Origin: Nocardioides sp. 503
GTDB taxonomy: Bacteria; Actinomycetota; Actinomycetes; Propionibacteriales; Nocardioidaceae
Direction: 5' to 3'
NCBI RefSeq assembly: GCF_004522095.1
Contig: NZ_SPUI01000004.1
Span: 620,001 to 684,000, forward strand
Length of the DNA: 64,000 nucleotides
Positions 32,658 to 42,180 of this stretch are shown here, piece after piece. The notes under the pieces are model-generated. The model had not been told where the DNA came from. It made no database searches and worked only from the letters and a program-made list of their open reading frames with translations. A program made the translations under genes and the position numbers. Each line of letters begins with the position of its first letter. Positions within the stretch are counted from its first letter, which is position 1.

Positions 32658-34607
32658 TCAGGGCTTGACCTTCGCGGTGGCCTTGCTGGTCTTGGAGGCC
32701 GTGCGGTAGCCGGTCAGCGAGCCGGTCACCTTGACGGTGATCCTCTTGCCGGCCTGGGCGCCCTTGAGCTTGAGCCGGGCGGCCTTGGCCCCCTTGATGG
32801 CCTTGCCGTTGGCGAACCACTGGTAGGCCAGGCGGGTGCCGGCCGTCCAGCCGGCGGCCTTGGCCGTCAGCGTCTTGCCGACCTTGGCCTTGCCCGTGAC
32901 GGTCGGGACGCGGGCGGCGAGGGTGCCCGGCGCCACGCTCGGCGTGGGCTCGGTGTAGACGGTGGCGGGCGCGACGCCCTCCTTGGTGCCCCGCACCATG
33001 ACGAAGATGCTCCGGCCGAGGTGCGCCTTGGTCAGGCGCAGCGTCGGCGTGGTCGAGACCACCCGGTCGTCGGCGTACCAGGTGTAGGTGAGCGCCGTGC
33101 CGGGCGCCCACGAGCCGGTGTTGGCCAGCGACAGGGTCGAGCCCACCGCGACCCGGCCGCGGACGGCGATCGACGAGGGGTGTGCGACCGACGGGGCCAC
33201 GGTGTAGCTGGCCTCGACGGGGCTGGAGGTGAAGAGGCCGTTGGTCGTCGCCACGGTCAGCGTGTAGGTGTGACCCTCGGTGAGGTCGTCGAACTGGTAG
33301 CTGGGCTCGAAGGCGCTCTCGACGCGCGGCGCGCCGCCGGCGTTGTCCTGCAGAGTCACCCGGTAGGTCACGTTCTCGAGCGGCACGCCACCCGTGCTCG
33401 CCGGGACCGCCCAGGTGGCGAGCAGGCTGGTGCTGCTGTCCTCCGACGCCACCGCCCGGAGGTCGGTGGGAGCGCCGGGCGCGTCGATGGCGTGGACCTT
33501 GGTGACGGTCTGGCTGACCTCGGGGTCCTCGCTGGTCTCGTGCTCCGCCGTGACGTAGAGGCGGCCCGAGGGCGCGATGTCCATCAGGCCGATGCCGTCG
33601 CCTCCGAGGTAGGCGTACGGCGGGTAGTTGTCGCCGACGTAGGAGTCGAGCGCGTCGGCGTCGTAGGCCGCGATGGAGCCACCGCCCGCGAGGTAGACGG
33701 TCTCGCCGTCGGGGGAGACGGACACGCCGGAGACCGGGTCGGGCAGCGGCACGTACTCGTCGGTCTCGGGACCGATGACGTTGAGGCCGTACTCCTGGGG
33801 ACCGTCCTCCATGTCGCGGACGGTCACCGCGTAGGTGAGGTGGTGGACCTCGTCGACGTCCATGGCGCTGATGAAGCCGCGGCGGTCGTCGTCCGGACCG
33901 AGGACCCGACGCTCGCTGACCGTGCCGTCGCCGGCGATGGTGCGCAGCGTGCCGAGGGCCGCCTCGCCCTGGTAGTCGGTGGCGCCGACGACGACCTCGT
34001 CGGTGCCGCCCTCGCCCGGGAGGACCGCGAGGTGCGAGGGCTGCACGCCTTCGGGGAGGGCGACGTCCCGGCCGGAGCTGTAGACCCCGGCCCCGCCGTT
34101 CCAGCCCGTGTAGGCGACGTAGTAGCCGGCACTCCCGAAGGCGACGGCGTAGGGGTTCTTGCCCTCGATCAGCGTGGGACCGCTGACGTTCATGTTCTCC
34201 GTGCCGACGAGCCACGTGACGGGGGCGTCGTACTGGTCGTCGCCCTCGCCCTGCTTCTGGTTGCCGATGATGACGAGGTAGTCGCCGTCGCTGGACACGT
34301 CCATCGCGGTCGGCTGGGTGCCCTCGCCGAGGCTGATCCGCTCGCCGCTGCCGACGGCCTGCACGTAGCCGGTGATCTCGTCGAAGTCGAAGTCCTGGTC
34401 GGTGTCCACGCCGACGTACCCGGCCGCGAAGACGCCGTCGGCGGTCGCCTCGAGGTCGACGGGCGTGAAGGTCAGGGTCTGCGGGAAGGCCGGGCCGGCG
34501 GCGTTGGCCGTGCCCATGCAGGCGAGCCCGGCGCTCACGACGGCGGTGACGGCGAGCCCGGCGACGACTCGTCGCGAGCGGGGGGCGGTGGCCCGGGGTG
34601 CGTGCAT
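32658..34607 (-). CDS. Secreted beta-propeller protein with FN3 and Ig-like repeats
   Basis: A 649-residue exported protein. A signal peptide ends about TANAAGPAF (residue 36). Residues about 40-390 are propeller-like strands with repeated MDVSSDGDYLVIIG and VSVSPDGETVYLAGG motifs. Residues about 395-490 form a fibronectin III domain (APTDLRAVASEDSS). Two C-terminal actinobacterial Ig-like repeats follow, each with a KVGKTLTAKAAGW/YQWFANGKAI pattern and a basic tail. No anchor is seen, so it is secreted or wall-associated. The promoter region contains a long inverted repeat shared with the divergent regulator. Confidence 0.85.
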   Translation of the reverse strand: MHAPRATAPRSRRVVAGLAVTAVVSAGLACMGTANAAGPAFPQTLTFTPVDLEATADGVFAAGYVGVDTDQDFDFDEITGYVQAVGSGERISLGEGTQPTAMDVSSDGDYLVIIGNQKQGEGDDQYDAPVTWLVGTENMNVSGPTLIEGKNPYAVAFGSAGYYVAYTGWNGGAGVYSSGRDVALPEGVQPSHLAVLPGEGGTDEVVVGATDYQGEAALGTLRTIAGDGTVSERRVLGPDDDRRGFISAMDVDEVHHLTYAVTVRDMEDGPQEYGLNVIGPETDEYVPLPDPVSGVSVSPDGETVYLAGGGSIAAYDADALDSYVGDNYPPYAYLGGDGIGLMDIAPSGRLYVTAEHETSEDPEVSQTVTKVHAIDAPGAPTDLRAVASEDSSTSLLATWAVPASTGGVPLENVTYRVTLQDNAGGAPRVESAFEPSYQFDDLTEGHTYTLTVATTNGLFTSSPVEASYTVAPSVAHPSSIAVRGRVAVGSTLSLANTGSWAPGTALTYTWYADDRVVSTTPTLRLTKAHLGRSIFVMVRGTKEGVAPATVYTEPTPSVAPGTLAARVPTVTGKAKVGKTLTAKAAGWTAGTRLAYQWFANGKAIKGAKAARLKLKGAQAGKRITVKVTGSLTGYRTASKTSKATAKVKP

Positions 34608-34685
34608 GCTGGTCCTCCAGAGATCGGGCCGAGATTGGCCTCGTCACGGATCCTGGGCCCCGACCGGCCGAAATGGGTGACCGAA

Positions 34686-34732
34686 TCCGGCCATGGCAGG
34701 GACCGGCCTGGCCGATCGGTGCCATGGCCGGA
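34686..34732. promoter_or_regulatory. 13-bp inverted repeat between divergent genes
   Basis: TCCGGCCATGGCA (34686-34698) and its perfect complement (34720-34732) with a 21-bp spacer. It lies between the secreted propeller gene and the HTH regulator, 59 bp before the regulator's start. It is a plausible operator for that regulator. Confidence 0.5.
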
Positions 34733-34790
34733 AACGGACGTCCGGGGGGCCGTCAGGCGCGGTTGGCTGGCGGCATGCCACGATCACCCC

Positions 34791-35771
34791 ATGTCTCCCG
34801 ACCGACTCGGCGGTGCGCCGGACAGTCGCGTCTTCGAGCTGTTGGGCATCGGCTTCCGCGCCAGGGCGCAGACCGTCTCGGAGCTGGCGGCGCTCGCGAT
34901 GCGTGAGGAGACCGCCGTACGCCGCGACCTCGAGGTGCTCGCGGACGACGGCTACCTCGCCGTGCAGGGCGACCAGGTGCGCTACACCGCTCCCGACCAG
35001 GTCGTCGCCGACGTCGTACGCCGCCGGTCGAGCGACCTGAGCGCCGAGGTCCTGCGCCGGCTGGCCGACCTCGCCGAGGTCGTGGGGCAGCTGCCGCAGC
35101 TCACGCGCGACTGGGACACCGGCGGCGCCGGGCAGCAGCTCGCCGACGTCGAGGTCTTCCACGGCCACGAGGCCGTGGTGGAGCTGTGGCACGTCAAGCA
35201 GGCCAAGGAGCCGTCGCTGCGCACCGACGTCGTGCTGCCCGACGCCTCCCAGCTCTACGTCGCCGACCCGGCCATGCAGCGCGTGTGGCACGAGGCCAGC
35301 CAGGGCGAGGGCCGTCGCGCCCGGGTCCTGGCCTCCCTCGCCGACGCGGTCCACCCGGCCGCGCAGGAGCGCCTCGCCCAGGAGCTGGAGGCGGGCGTGG
35401 AGATCCGGCTCATGGCCGAGCCCCCCAGCTGGTTCTGGATCACCGACGAGAGCACCGTGGCGGTGCCCCTGGTGTGGGGCGAGAGCTGGCCCACCTCGGT
35501 GATGTCGGTGCGCAACCGGGCGGTCGCCGGCATGGCCAGCTGGATGTTCGAGCGGATGTGGGAGCGCGCCGTGCCGGCGCGGGCCGAGTCCGCCGGCTGG
35601 GACCCCCTCCTCACCCTGATGAACAGCGGCGCCACCCTCGAGGCGGCCTCGCGGGCGCTCGGCATCTCCGAGCGCACCGGGCGCCGCCGGCTCTCCGAGG
35701 CGATGTCGCACTTCGGGGTCGGCTCCATGCTCGAGCTCGGCGTCGCCTGGGCCACCGCCCGCCCGCGCTGA
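34791..35771 (+). CDS. TrmB-like regulator with C-terminal HTH
   Basis: A 326-residue transcription factor. An N-terminal winged helix (VFELLGIGFRARAQTVSELA, then VRRDLEVLADDGYL) resembles TrmB-type domains. A central effector-like domain follows, and a C-terminal helix-turn-helix (EAASRALGISERTGRRRLSE) resembles LuxR/FixJ HTHs. This two-HTH layout is common in actinobacterial regulators of secondary functions. CACGAT 6 nt before ATG fits a leaderless start. It probably regulates itself and the divergent secreted-protein gene. Confidence 0.82.
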   Translation: MSPDRLGGAPDSRVFELLGIGFRARAQTVSELAALAMREETAVRRDLEVLADDGYLAVQGDQVRYTAPDQVVADVVRRRSSDLSAEVLRRLADLAEVVGQLPQLTRDWDTGGAGQQLADVEVFHGHEAVVELWHVKQAKEPSLRTDVVLPDASQLYVADPAMQRVWHEASQGEGRRARVLASLADAVHPAAQERLAQELEAGVEIRLMAEPPSWFWITDESTVAVPLVWGESWPTSVMSVRNRAVAGMASWMFERMWERAVPARAESAGWDPLLTLMNSGATLEAASRALGISERTGRRRLSEAMSHFGVGSMLELGVAWATARPR

Positions 35772-35880
35772 GCCTCCGCGCACCGACCTTCGTCAATTTG
35801 GGCGATGCGTCGGGGTCCGCACCGGTATTACGTGGCCCGAGGGGGTCGTACGGGGGCCAACCGGAGCAGGAGACGCACGC

Positions 35881-36978
35881 ATGAGAAGGATCGTCAGGAC
35901 CACCGCGGTCGCCACGACCGCACTGTTGATCGCCACACTCGCCCCGGCCCTCGCCGGTCAGGGCCACTCGCACCACGATGGCCGGCTGCGCACGGTCGTC
36001 GACGGCCTCGACGGCCCGCGCGGCGTCGACACGCTCGGGCATGGACGCACCCTGGTCACCGAGAGTGACGGCAGCTTCAGCCTCGTCGTCGAGCGCCGTC
36101 ACCGTGCCCCCAAGGTCGTCGAGCTCGGCAGCGTGCCCGGCGGCTTCGCACCGGCGATCGCGGCGGGCCGGCGGGGCCGGGTCTTCCTGCTCACCGGCGC
36201 GGCCGGCGAGCCGGGCAGCCCCCCGGTCGAGGGCTCCTCGACCCTTTACGAGTGGCGCTACGGGTACGACTCCCCGAAGCCGGTGCTGGACGTCGCCGCC
36301 TACCAGGCGGGCGATCCCGACCCGGACGACCTCGAGCAGCTCCCGACCGACAGCAACCCGTTCGGGTTGGCCGCGCTCAAGGACGGCAGCGTGCTGATCG
36401 CCGACGCCGCGGGCAACGACCTGCTGCGGTGGTGGCCGGACGGCACCGTCAAGACGGTGGCGCGGTTCAAGCCGCGGGTCGTGGACGTCCCGGACGGGAT
36501 CCCGCTCCCGGAGGAGCAGGTGCCGAGCGAGGCGGTGTCCACCTCGGTCACCGTCGGACCCGACGGCTACTGGTACGTCGGCGAGCTGCGCGGCTTTCCG
36601 GCCACCCCGGGCACCTCGCAGGTGTGGCGCATCAAGCCGGGCTCGGTGGGTGCGGTCTGCGACCCCGAGGCGCCGTGGCGTGGCCGCTGCACGCGCTTCG
36701 CGGACGGCCTCACCTCGGTCGTGGACCTCGGCGCCGACCGGCGGTCGGTCTACGCGGTCTCGCTGTCCAAGCTGAGCTGGCTCGCGGTCGAGTCGGAGGA
36801 GCCGGTCCCGGGGGCGGAGGTCGGCGCGCTCTACCGCCTGACCCGGCACCACCACCACGTCCGCACCCGGGAGCTGGCGAAGGGCCGGCTGGTGCTGCCC
36901 GGTGGGGTCGACGTGGGGAGCGGCATCTACCTCACCGGCCCGGTCTTCGGCCCCGGGGCGCTCACGAGGATCCGCTGA
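35881..36978 (+). CDS. ScyD/ScyE family secreted protein
   Basis: A 365-residue exported protein with signal peptide through about residue 26 (LAPALAGQGHSHH). NHL/six-bladed-propeller-like repeats follow: TVVDGLDGPRGVDTLGHG, SNPFGLAALKDGSVLIADAA and TVGPDGYWYVGELRGFP. The last motif is typical of the ScyD/ScyE family, named from cyanobacterial scytonemin clusters but widespread in Actinobacteria without that pathway. An AGGAGA precedes ATG 35881. It stands alone and its role here is unknown. Confidence 0.88.
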   Translation: MRRIVRTTAVATTALLIATLAPALAGQGHSHHDGRLRTVVDGLDGPRGVDTLGHGRTLVTESDGSFSLVVERRHRAPKVVELGSVPGGFAPAIAAGRRGRVFLLTGAAGEPGSPPVEGSSTLYEWRYGYDSPKPVLDVAAYQAGDPDPDDLEQLPTDSNPFGLAALKDGSVLIADAAGNDLLRWWPDGTVKTVARFKPRVVDVPDGIPLPEEQVPSEAVSTSVTVGPDGYWYVGELRGFPATPGTSQVWRIKPGSVGAVCDPEAPWRGRCTRFADGLTSVVDLGADRRSVYAVSLSKLSWLAVESEEPVPGAEVGALYRLTRHHHHVRTRELAKGRLVLPGGVDVGSGIYLTGPVFGPGALTRIR

Positions 36979-36987
36979 CCCGGGCGT

Positions 36988-37021
36988 CCGCGCCCGGCAC
37001 GGGAGACTGTGCCGGGCGCGG
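36988..37021 (+). terminator. Terminator after the ScyD/ScyE gene
   Basis: A perfect 13-bp stem CCGCGCCCGGCAC with its complement at 37009-37021 and an 8-nt loop. Confidence 0.7.
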
Positions 37022-37054
37022 GCTCACGCCCGCCGCCGTGGGCGTCCGGCGCGC

Positions 37055-37082
37055 TTGGTCTCGCAGACTCCGGCACTAGAGT
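37055..37082 (+). promoter_or_regulatory. glmU promoter
   Basis: TTGGTC (37055-37060), a 16-bp spacer and TAGAGT (37077-37082), followed by a leader of about 24 nt with GGAGGA before the TTG start. Confidence 0.6.
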
Positions 37083-37112
37083 GAGCCGGACGCCGACCCC
37101 GGAGGACCTGCC

Positions 37113-38576
37113 TTGCCCAGCAACGTGACCGTGATCGTCCTCGCCGCAGGCGGTGGCACCCGGATGAGGTCCAAGACCATGAAGGTCCTGCACCAGGTGG
37201 GCGGCCGCAGCATGATCGGCCACGTCCTCAAGGCCGTGGGCGCCGTCGAGCCAGAGCGGGTGGTGGCTGTCGTCGGCCACCAGCGCGAGCGGGTGGGGGC
37301 CCACATCCAGGAGCTCCTGCCCGACGTCGTGCTCGCCGTCCAGGAGGAGCAGCAGGGCACCGGCCACGCCGTGCGCGTGGCCGTCGAGGCGCTGCCCGAC
37401 CTCGGCTCCGGCACCGTCATCGTCGCGACCGGCGACACCCCGCTGCTCGAGGGCGAGAGCCTGCGCGCGTTCGCCGCGGAGCACGAGGCCGCAGAGCGCG
37501 CGGTCAGCGTGCTCACCGCGGTGGTCGCCGACCCGTTCGGCTACGGCCGCGTCGTCCGCGACGGCGACGGCGACGTCGAGGCGATCGTGGAGGAGAAGGA
37601 CGCCTCCGCCGACCAGCGCGAGATCGCCGAGATCAACTCCGGGATCCTCGCCTTCGACGCGTCCTTCCTCGTGGAGGCGCTGCCGCGCATCGGCAACGAC
37701 AACGCCAAGGGCGAGTACTACCTCACCGACATGGTCCAGCTGGCCCGCGACGCCGGCCTCACCGTCGGCGCCCATGCCATCGACGACCCCTGGCAGACCG
37801 AGGGCGCCAACGACCGCGAGGAGCTGGCCCTGCTCGGGCGCGAGCTCAACCGCCGGATCGTCAGCCGCTGGATGCGCGCCGGCGTCACGGTCATGGACCC
37901 CGCCACGACCTGGATCGACGCCGACGTGGTGCTCGCCCAGGACGTCACGATCCTGCCCGGCACCCAGCTCCTGGGTGCCACCGTGGTCGCCGAGGACGCC
38001 GTGATCGGCCCCGACTGCACGCTCAAGGACTGCGAGATCGGCGCCGGCGCGCGGGTCGTGCGCACCCACGGCGAGCTCGCCGTCATCGGCGACGAGGCCA
38101 CCGTCGGACCGTTCTCCTACCTGCGCCCCGGCACCAGGCTGGGCAAGGGCGGCAAGATCGGCGGCTTCGTCGAGACCAAGAACGCCGACATCGGCGAGGG
38201 CGCCAAGGTTCCGCACCTGTCCTACGTCGGTGACGCCGAGATCGGGGAGGGCACCAACATCGGCGCCGGCACGATCTTCGCCAACTACGACGGCGTCGCC
38301 AAGCACCGCACCACCATCGGCAAGCACGCCCGCACGGCGTCCAACAACACCTTCGTCGCGCCGGTCGAGGTGGGTGACGGCGCGGCCACCGGCGCCGGGA
38401 CCGTCGTACGTCGTGACGTCCCGCCGGGTGCCCTGGCCGTCAGCGCCGGCCCCCAGCGCAACCTGCCCGGCTGGGCCCAGTCCAGGCGCCCCGGCACCGC
38501 CCAGGCTGCCGCGGCCGAGGCGGCGTCCCGCGAGGCGGAGGTCACGTCTCACGAGGACGACCCCGAGTTGGGCTGA
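37113..38576 (+). CDS. glmU: Bifunctional UDP-GlcNAc pyrophosphorylase / GlcN-1-P acetyltransferase
   Basis: A 487-residue GlmU, which makes UDP-GlcNAc for peptidoglycan. The N-terminal uridylyltransferase has VLAAGGGTRM (9-18) and QGTGHAVRVA. The C-terminal left-handed beta-helix has hexapeptide repeats, ending in the acetyltransferase signature NYDGVAKHRT and the ASNNTFVAPVEVGDGA segment. A 30-residue Ala/Glu-rich tail is longer than in E. coli, as in other Actinobacteria. The start is TTG 37113 with GGAGGA six bases upstream. It is followed by prs, as in mycobacteria. Confidence 0.97.
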   Translation: MPSNVTVIVLAAGGGTRMRSKTMKVLHQVGGRSMIGHVLKAVGAVEPERVVAVVGHQRERVGAHIQELLPDVVLAVQEEQQGTGHAVRVAVEALPDLGSGTVIVATGDTPLLEGESLRAFAAEHEAAERAVSVLTAVVADPFGYGRVVRDGDGDVEAIVEEKDASADQREIAEINSGILAFDASFLVEALPRIGNDNAKGEYYLTDMVQLARDAGLTVGAHAIDDPWQTEGANDREELALLGRELNRRIVSRWMRAGVTVMDPATTWIDADVVLAQDVTILPGTQLLGATVVAEDAVIGPDCTLKDCEIGAGARVVRTHGELAVIGDEATVGPFSYLRPGTRLGKGGKIGGFVETKNADIGEGAKVPHLSYVGDAEIGEGTNIGAGTIFANYDGVAKHRTTIGKHARTASNNTFVAPVEVGDGAATGAGTVVRRDVPPGALAVSAGPQRNLPGWAQSRRPGTAQAAAAEAASREAEVTSHEDDPELG

Positions 38577-38634
38577 CCAGCCACTACGGGCAGAATCGCT
38601 GCGACACCCCTCCGCGAGCCAGGAGCACGACGAC

Positions 38635-39615
38635 GTGACCGGAATGAAGCGGGCCACCGAGAAGAACCTCATGATCTTCAGTGGCCGGGCGCATCCCGTG
38701 CTGGCCGAGCAGGTGGCCGGGATCCTCGAGACCGACCTGGTCCCGCAGTCGGCCTACGAGTTCGCCAACTCCGAGATCTACGTGCGCTTCGAGGAGTCGG
38801 TCCGCGGCTGCGACGCCTTCGTGATCCAGAGCCACACCGCTCCGATCAACGAGTGGATCATGGAGCACCTGATCATGGTCGACGCCCTCAAGCGGGCGAG
38901 TGCCAAGCGGATCACCGTGGTCATGCCCTTCTACGGCTACGCCCGCCAGGACAAGAAGCACCGCGGCCGCGAGCCGATCTCCGCGCGGCTCATGGCCGAC
39001 CTCTTCAAGACCGCCGGCGCCGACCGGCTGATCACCGTCGACCTGCACGCCGACCAGATCCAGGGCTTCTTCGACGGCCCCGTCGACCACCTGATGGCGC
39101 TGCCGATCCTGGCCGACTACGTGCTGGAGAAGTACGGCAACCAGCAGATGGCCGTGGTCTCGCCCGACGCCGGCCGCATCAAGGTCGCCGAGCGCTGGTC
39201 GGCCCGCCTGGGCGGCGCCCCGCTGGCGTTCATCCACAAGAGCCGCCGCACCGACCGGCCCAACGAGACCGTCGCCAACCGCGTCGTCGGTGACGTCAAG
39301 GGCCGCATGTGCGTGCTGGTCGACGACATGATCGACACCGGCGGCACGATCGTGAAGGCCGCCGACGCGCTGATGGCCGACGGCGCCAAGGGCGTCATCA
39401 TCGCCGCGACGCACGCGATCCTGTCCGACCCCGCCGTCGACCGGCTCAAGAACTCGCCGGCCACCGAGGTCGTCGTCACCAACACGCTCCCGCTCACCCC
39501 GGACCGTGAGTTCGACAAGCTGACCTGCCTGTCCATCGCCCCGCTCGTCGCGCGCGCGATCCGCGAGGTCTTCGAGGACGGCTCGGTCACCTCGATGTTC
39601 GACGGTCACGCCTGA
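38635..39615 (+). CDS. prs: Ribose-phosphate pyrophosphokinase
   Basis: A 326-residue class I PRPP synthetase, which makes phosphoribosyl pyrophosphate for nucleotide, His and Trp synthesis. Motifs are FANSEIYVRFEESVRG, FYGYARQDKKHRGREPIS (ATP flexible loop), TVDLHADQIQGFF (metal-binding) and the PRPP loop VDDMIDTGGTIVKAAD. The start is GTG 38635 with AGGAG nine bases upstream. It follows glmU by 58 bp and probably belongs to the same transcript. Confidence 0.97.
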   Translation: MTGMKRATEKNLMIFSGRAHPVLAEQVAGILETDLVPQSAYEFANSEIYVRFEESVRGCDAFVIQSHTAPINEWIMEHLIMVDALKRASAKRITVVMPFYGYARQDKKHRGREPISARLMADLFKTAGADRLITVDLHADQIQGFFDGPVDHLMALPILADYVLEKYGNQQMAVVSPDAGRIKVAERWSARLGGAPLAFIHKSRRTDRPNETVANRVVGDVKGRMCVLVDDMIDTGGTIVKAADALMADGAKGVIIAATHAILSDPAVDRLKNSPATEVVVTNTLPLTPDREFDKLTCLSIAPLVARAIREVFEDGSVTSMFDGHA

Positions 39616-39638
39616 CCCTGTTCCGACTCCGCCTCGCC

Positions 39639-39644
39639 TAGGGT
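39639..39644 (+). promoter_or_regulatory. -10 box, leaderless start of the ABC exporter operon
   Basis: TAGGGT ends 6 nt before ATG 39651, with no Shine-Dalgarno. Confidence 0.55.
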
Positions 39645-39650
39645 CGCCGG

Positions 39651-40625
39651 ATGACCTCGGACCTCGCCGTCGAAGCCGTCGGGCTCCAGCGCACCTTCGT
39701 CACGCACACCGGGGTGCTGCGCCGTGTCCGCAAGGACGTCGAGGCGGTCAAGGGCGTCTCCTTCCACCTCGAGCGCGGTGAGCTGTTCGGCCTGCTCGGC
39801 CCCAACGGCGCCGGCAAGACGACCACGATCAAGATGCTCATCACGCTGCTGCTGCCCACCGGCGGCAGTGCCCGGGTGCTCGGTCACGACGTGGTCGACG
39901 ACGTGCGAGAGGTGCGCCGCCGCATCGGCTACGTCTTCGGCGGCGACCGCGGCCTCTACGAGCGGCTCTCGGCCCGCGACAACCTGCGCTACTTCTCCGA
40001 GCTCTACGGCGTCGACCCGCGCCGCCAGAAGGCGCGGATCGCCGAGCTCCTCGAGCTCGTGGGCCTGACCGGCCGCGAGCACGAGCGGGTCGAGGGCTTC
40101 TCCCGCGGCATGCGTCAGCGGCTGCACATCGCCCGCGGGCTGCTGCACGACCCCGACGTCCTGTTCCTCGACGAGCCCTCCATCGGCATCGACCCGGTCG
40201 GCGCGCGCGAGCTGCGCGCCACGATCGGCTCGCTCACCGACGTGGGCAAGACGGTGCTCCTCACGACGCACTACATGTTCGAGGCCGACGAGCTGTGCGA
40301 CCGGATCGCGGTGATCCGCTCCGGCGAGATCGTGGCCGAGGGGACGCCCACGCAGCTGAAGGGGCTGGTCACGGCCGGCCGGGTGCTCGAGGTCGAGACC
40401 TACGGTGTGGCGCCCGAGGCCGTCGCCGCGGCGACCGCCGTACCGGGGGTGCGGTCGGTGCTCGCCGAGGACCGCGGCCAGCAGCAGGTGCTGATCGTCC
40501 AGGTCGAGCCGGGCGCCGAGGTCACGCAGGCGGTCCTCGCCTCGCTGGGCGCCGCCCGCGTCGGGCGGGTCTCGGCGCGCGAGCCGACCCTGGAGGACGC
40601 CTACGTCCAGCTGGTCACCGGATGA
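39651..40625 (+). CDS. ABC exporter ATP-binding protein (ABC-2/DrrA-like)
   Basis: A 324-residue ATPase. Walker A is LLGPNGAGKTTTIKML (about 45-60), the signature region reads GFSRGMRQRLHIARGLL with a slightly relaxed LSGGQ, and Walker B is VLFLDEPSIGIDP. A C-terminal regulatory extension of about 90 residues is typical of DrrA/NatA-type exporters. It heads a three-gene operon with two ABC-2 permeases, each overlapping its predecessor by 4 nt. Substrate unknown; drug, lipid or polysaccharide export is possible. Confidence 0.9.
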   Translation: MTSDLAVEAVGLQRTFVTHTGVLRRVRKDVEAVKGVSFHLERGELFGLLGPNGAGKTTTIKMLITLLLPTGGSARVLGHDVVDDVREVRRRIGYVFGGDRGLYERLSARDNLRYFSELYGVDPRRQKARIAELLELVGLTGREHERVEGFSRGMRQRLHIARGLLHDPDVLFLDEPSIGIDPVGARELRATIGSLTDVGKTVLLTTHYMFEADELCDRIAVIRSGEIVAEGTPTQLKGLVTAGRVLEVETYGVAPEAVAAATAVPGVRSVLAEDRGQQQVLIVQVEPGAEVTQAVLASLGAARVGRVSAREPTLEDAYVQLVTG

Positions 40626-41395
40626 GGGCGCTCCTGCACCAGCAGTGGACGTGCTACAAGCTGCAGCTCAAGGTGCTGTCGACGTCGGCGTTCGAGGGCT
40701 TCCTCGCGGTGCTGTTCCCGCTCATGTTCGCCTCGGCCGCGCTGCTCATCTACCGCGTCCAGGACGACCCCGAGAGCATGCAGTACGCCGGCCTGGGCGC
40801 CGCGATCATGGGCATGTGGACCGCGCAGGGGGTGGTCGCCGCCTCCATGCTGTCGCGCGAGCGCTGGGCCGGGACCCTCGAGCTCGTCGTCGCCTCACCG
40901 GCGGGGCTCGGCCGCGTGCTGGTGCCGGCCACCCTGGCCATGTCGACGATCGGCCTCTACTGCGTCGTCGCCACCATCGCCTGGGAGCGCTGGGTCTTCG
41001 ACCTCCGGCTCGAGATCAGCAGCTGGCCGCTCTTCGTGCTGTCGGTGCTCCTGACCGCGCTCACCCTCGCGCTGGTCGGCTACTTCATCGCCGTCACCAC
41101 CACCCGCTACCGCTACTCCGGCACGCTCGGCGCCGCGCTGGAGTACCCCGGCTGGATCCTGTGCGGCTTCCTGATCCCGGTGGCGAGCCTGCCCGCCGTG
41201 CTCCAGCCGCTGTCGTGGGCGATCCCGACCACCTGGGGCATGGCGGCGATCCGCTCGTCGGCCGACGGCGGCAGCCCCTGGGGCGACCTGGCCGCGTGCG
41301 CCGCGACCGGGGCGGTCTACGCCGTCCTCGCCGCCTGGCTGGGCAGCCGGCTGGTCGAGTCCGCCCGGCGCCACGCGACCCTGGCGCTGACGTGA
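40622..41395 (+). CDS. ABC-2 type permease subunit 1
   Basis: A 257-residue membrane protein with about six hydrophobic segments, starting RALLHQQWTCYKLQLKVLS. SRERWAGTLELVVASPAG is the conserved cytoplasmic coupling helix of ABC-2 permeases. The ATG overlaps the ATPase stop (ATGA). It probably forms a heterodimer with the next gene product. The pair resembles NodJ/DrrB-type exporters. Confidence 0.88.
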   Translation: MRALLHQQWTCYKLQLKVLSTSAFEGFLAVLFPLMFASAALLIYRVQDDPESMQYAGLGAAIMGMWTAQGVVAASMLSRERWAGTLELVVASPAGLGRVLVPATLAMSTIGLYCVVATIAWERWVFDLRLEISSWPLFVLSVLLTALTLALVGYFIAVTTTRYRYSGTLGAALEYPGWILCGFLIPVASLPAVLQPLSWAIPTTWGMAAIRSSADGGSPWGDLAACAATGAVYAVLAAWLGSRLVESARRHATLALT

Positions 41396-42177
41396 CGTCG
41401 CTGCGGATCTTCGTCATCGGCGGTCTGATGAGCTACCGCGCGCTGTTCGGCTGGCTCAAGCCCGGCATCCTCATCCCGACCCTGGTCTTCACGCCGATCT
41501 GCCAGATCCTGCTGTTCGCCTACATCGGGCGCAGCGCGGGCGTGGGGGACGACGAGTTCTACGTCATCGGCAACGCGCTCAACTACGCGGCGATCCCCTG
41601 CCTGTTCGCCATGAGCTTCACCATCGAGGGCGAGCGCCAGGGCGGCACCCTCGGGATCGTCCTCACCACGCCGGCGCGTCGTCTGCCGCTCTTCCTCGGC
41701 CGGGCCCTCCCCGTGGTCGTGAACGGCTGGGCCGTCGCCATGATCGGCGTGGTCGGGGGAGCGCTGCTGCTCGACGTGCACATCCCCGGCGGCGCGTGGC
41801 CATCGATCGTGCTGGCTGTGGTCGTCACGTCGGCCTCGTGCACGGGGCTGGGGCTGGCGATGGGGGCGGTGACGCTGCGGGTGCGCCAGGGCTCGACCAT
41901 CGCCAACGTGGTCTTCTGCGTCCTGCTGGTGTTCTCGGGGGTCAACGTCGCGCAGTCGGACCTGCCGGGATGGATGGCCGCTGTCGGCGACTGGCTGCCG
42001 CTCACCCACGGGATCCAGGCGGCGCGGCTGCTCGCCGACGGCAGCGGCCTCGGCGCGGTCGACGGTCTGCTGCTGCGCGAGACGGGGATCGGCCTGCTCT
42101 ACACGGTCGCGGGCCTGGCCCTCCTGCGCTTCTTCGAGGACGAGAGCCGGCGCAGCGCCAGCCTCGACCGCGTCTGA
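41392..42177 (+). CDS. ABC-2 type permease subunit 2
   Basis: A 261-residue permease with six hydrophobic segments. IEGERQGGTLGIVLTTPARR is the coupling helix, equivalent to that in subunit 1, and LPLTHGIQAARLLADG near the C-terminus is also typical. GTG 41392 overlaps the previous stop as GTGA. The operon ends here; a separate promoter for rplY begins at 42181. Confidence 0.88.
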   Translation: MTSLRIFVIGGLMSYRALFGWLKPGILIPTLVFTPICQILLFAYIGRSAGVGDDEFYVIGNALNYAAIPCLFAMSFTIEGERQGGTLGIVLTTPARRLPLFLGRALPVVVNGWAVAMIGVVGGALLLDVHIPGGAWPSIVLAVVVTSASCTGLGLAMGAVTLRVRQGSTIANVVFCVLLVFSGVNVAQSDLPGWMAAVGDWLPLTHGIQAARLLADGSGLGAVDGLLLRETGIGLLYTVAGLALLRFFEDESRRSASLDRV

Positions 42178-42180
42178 CGA

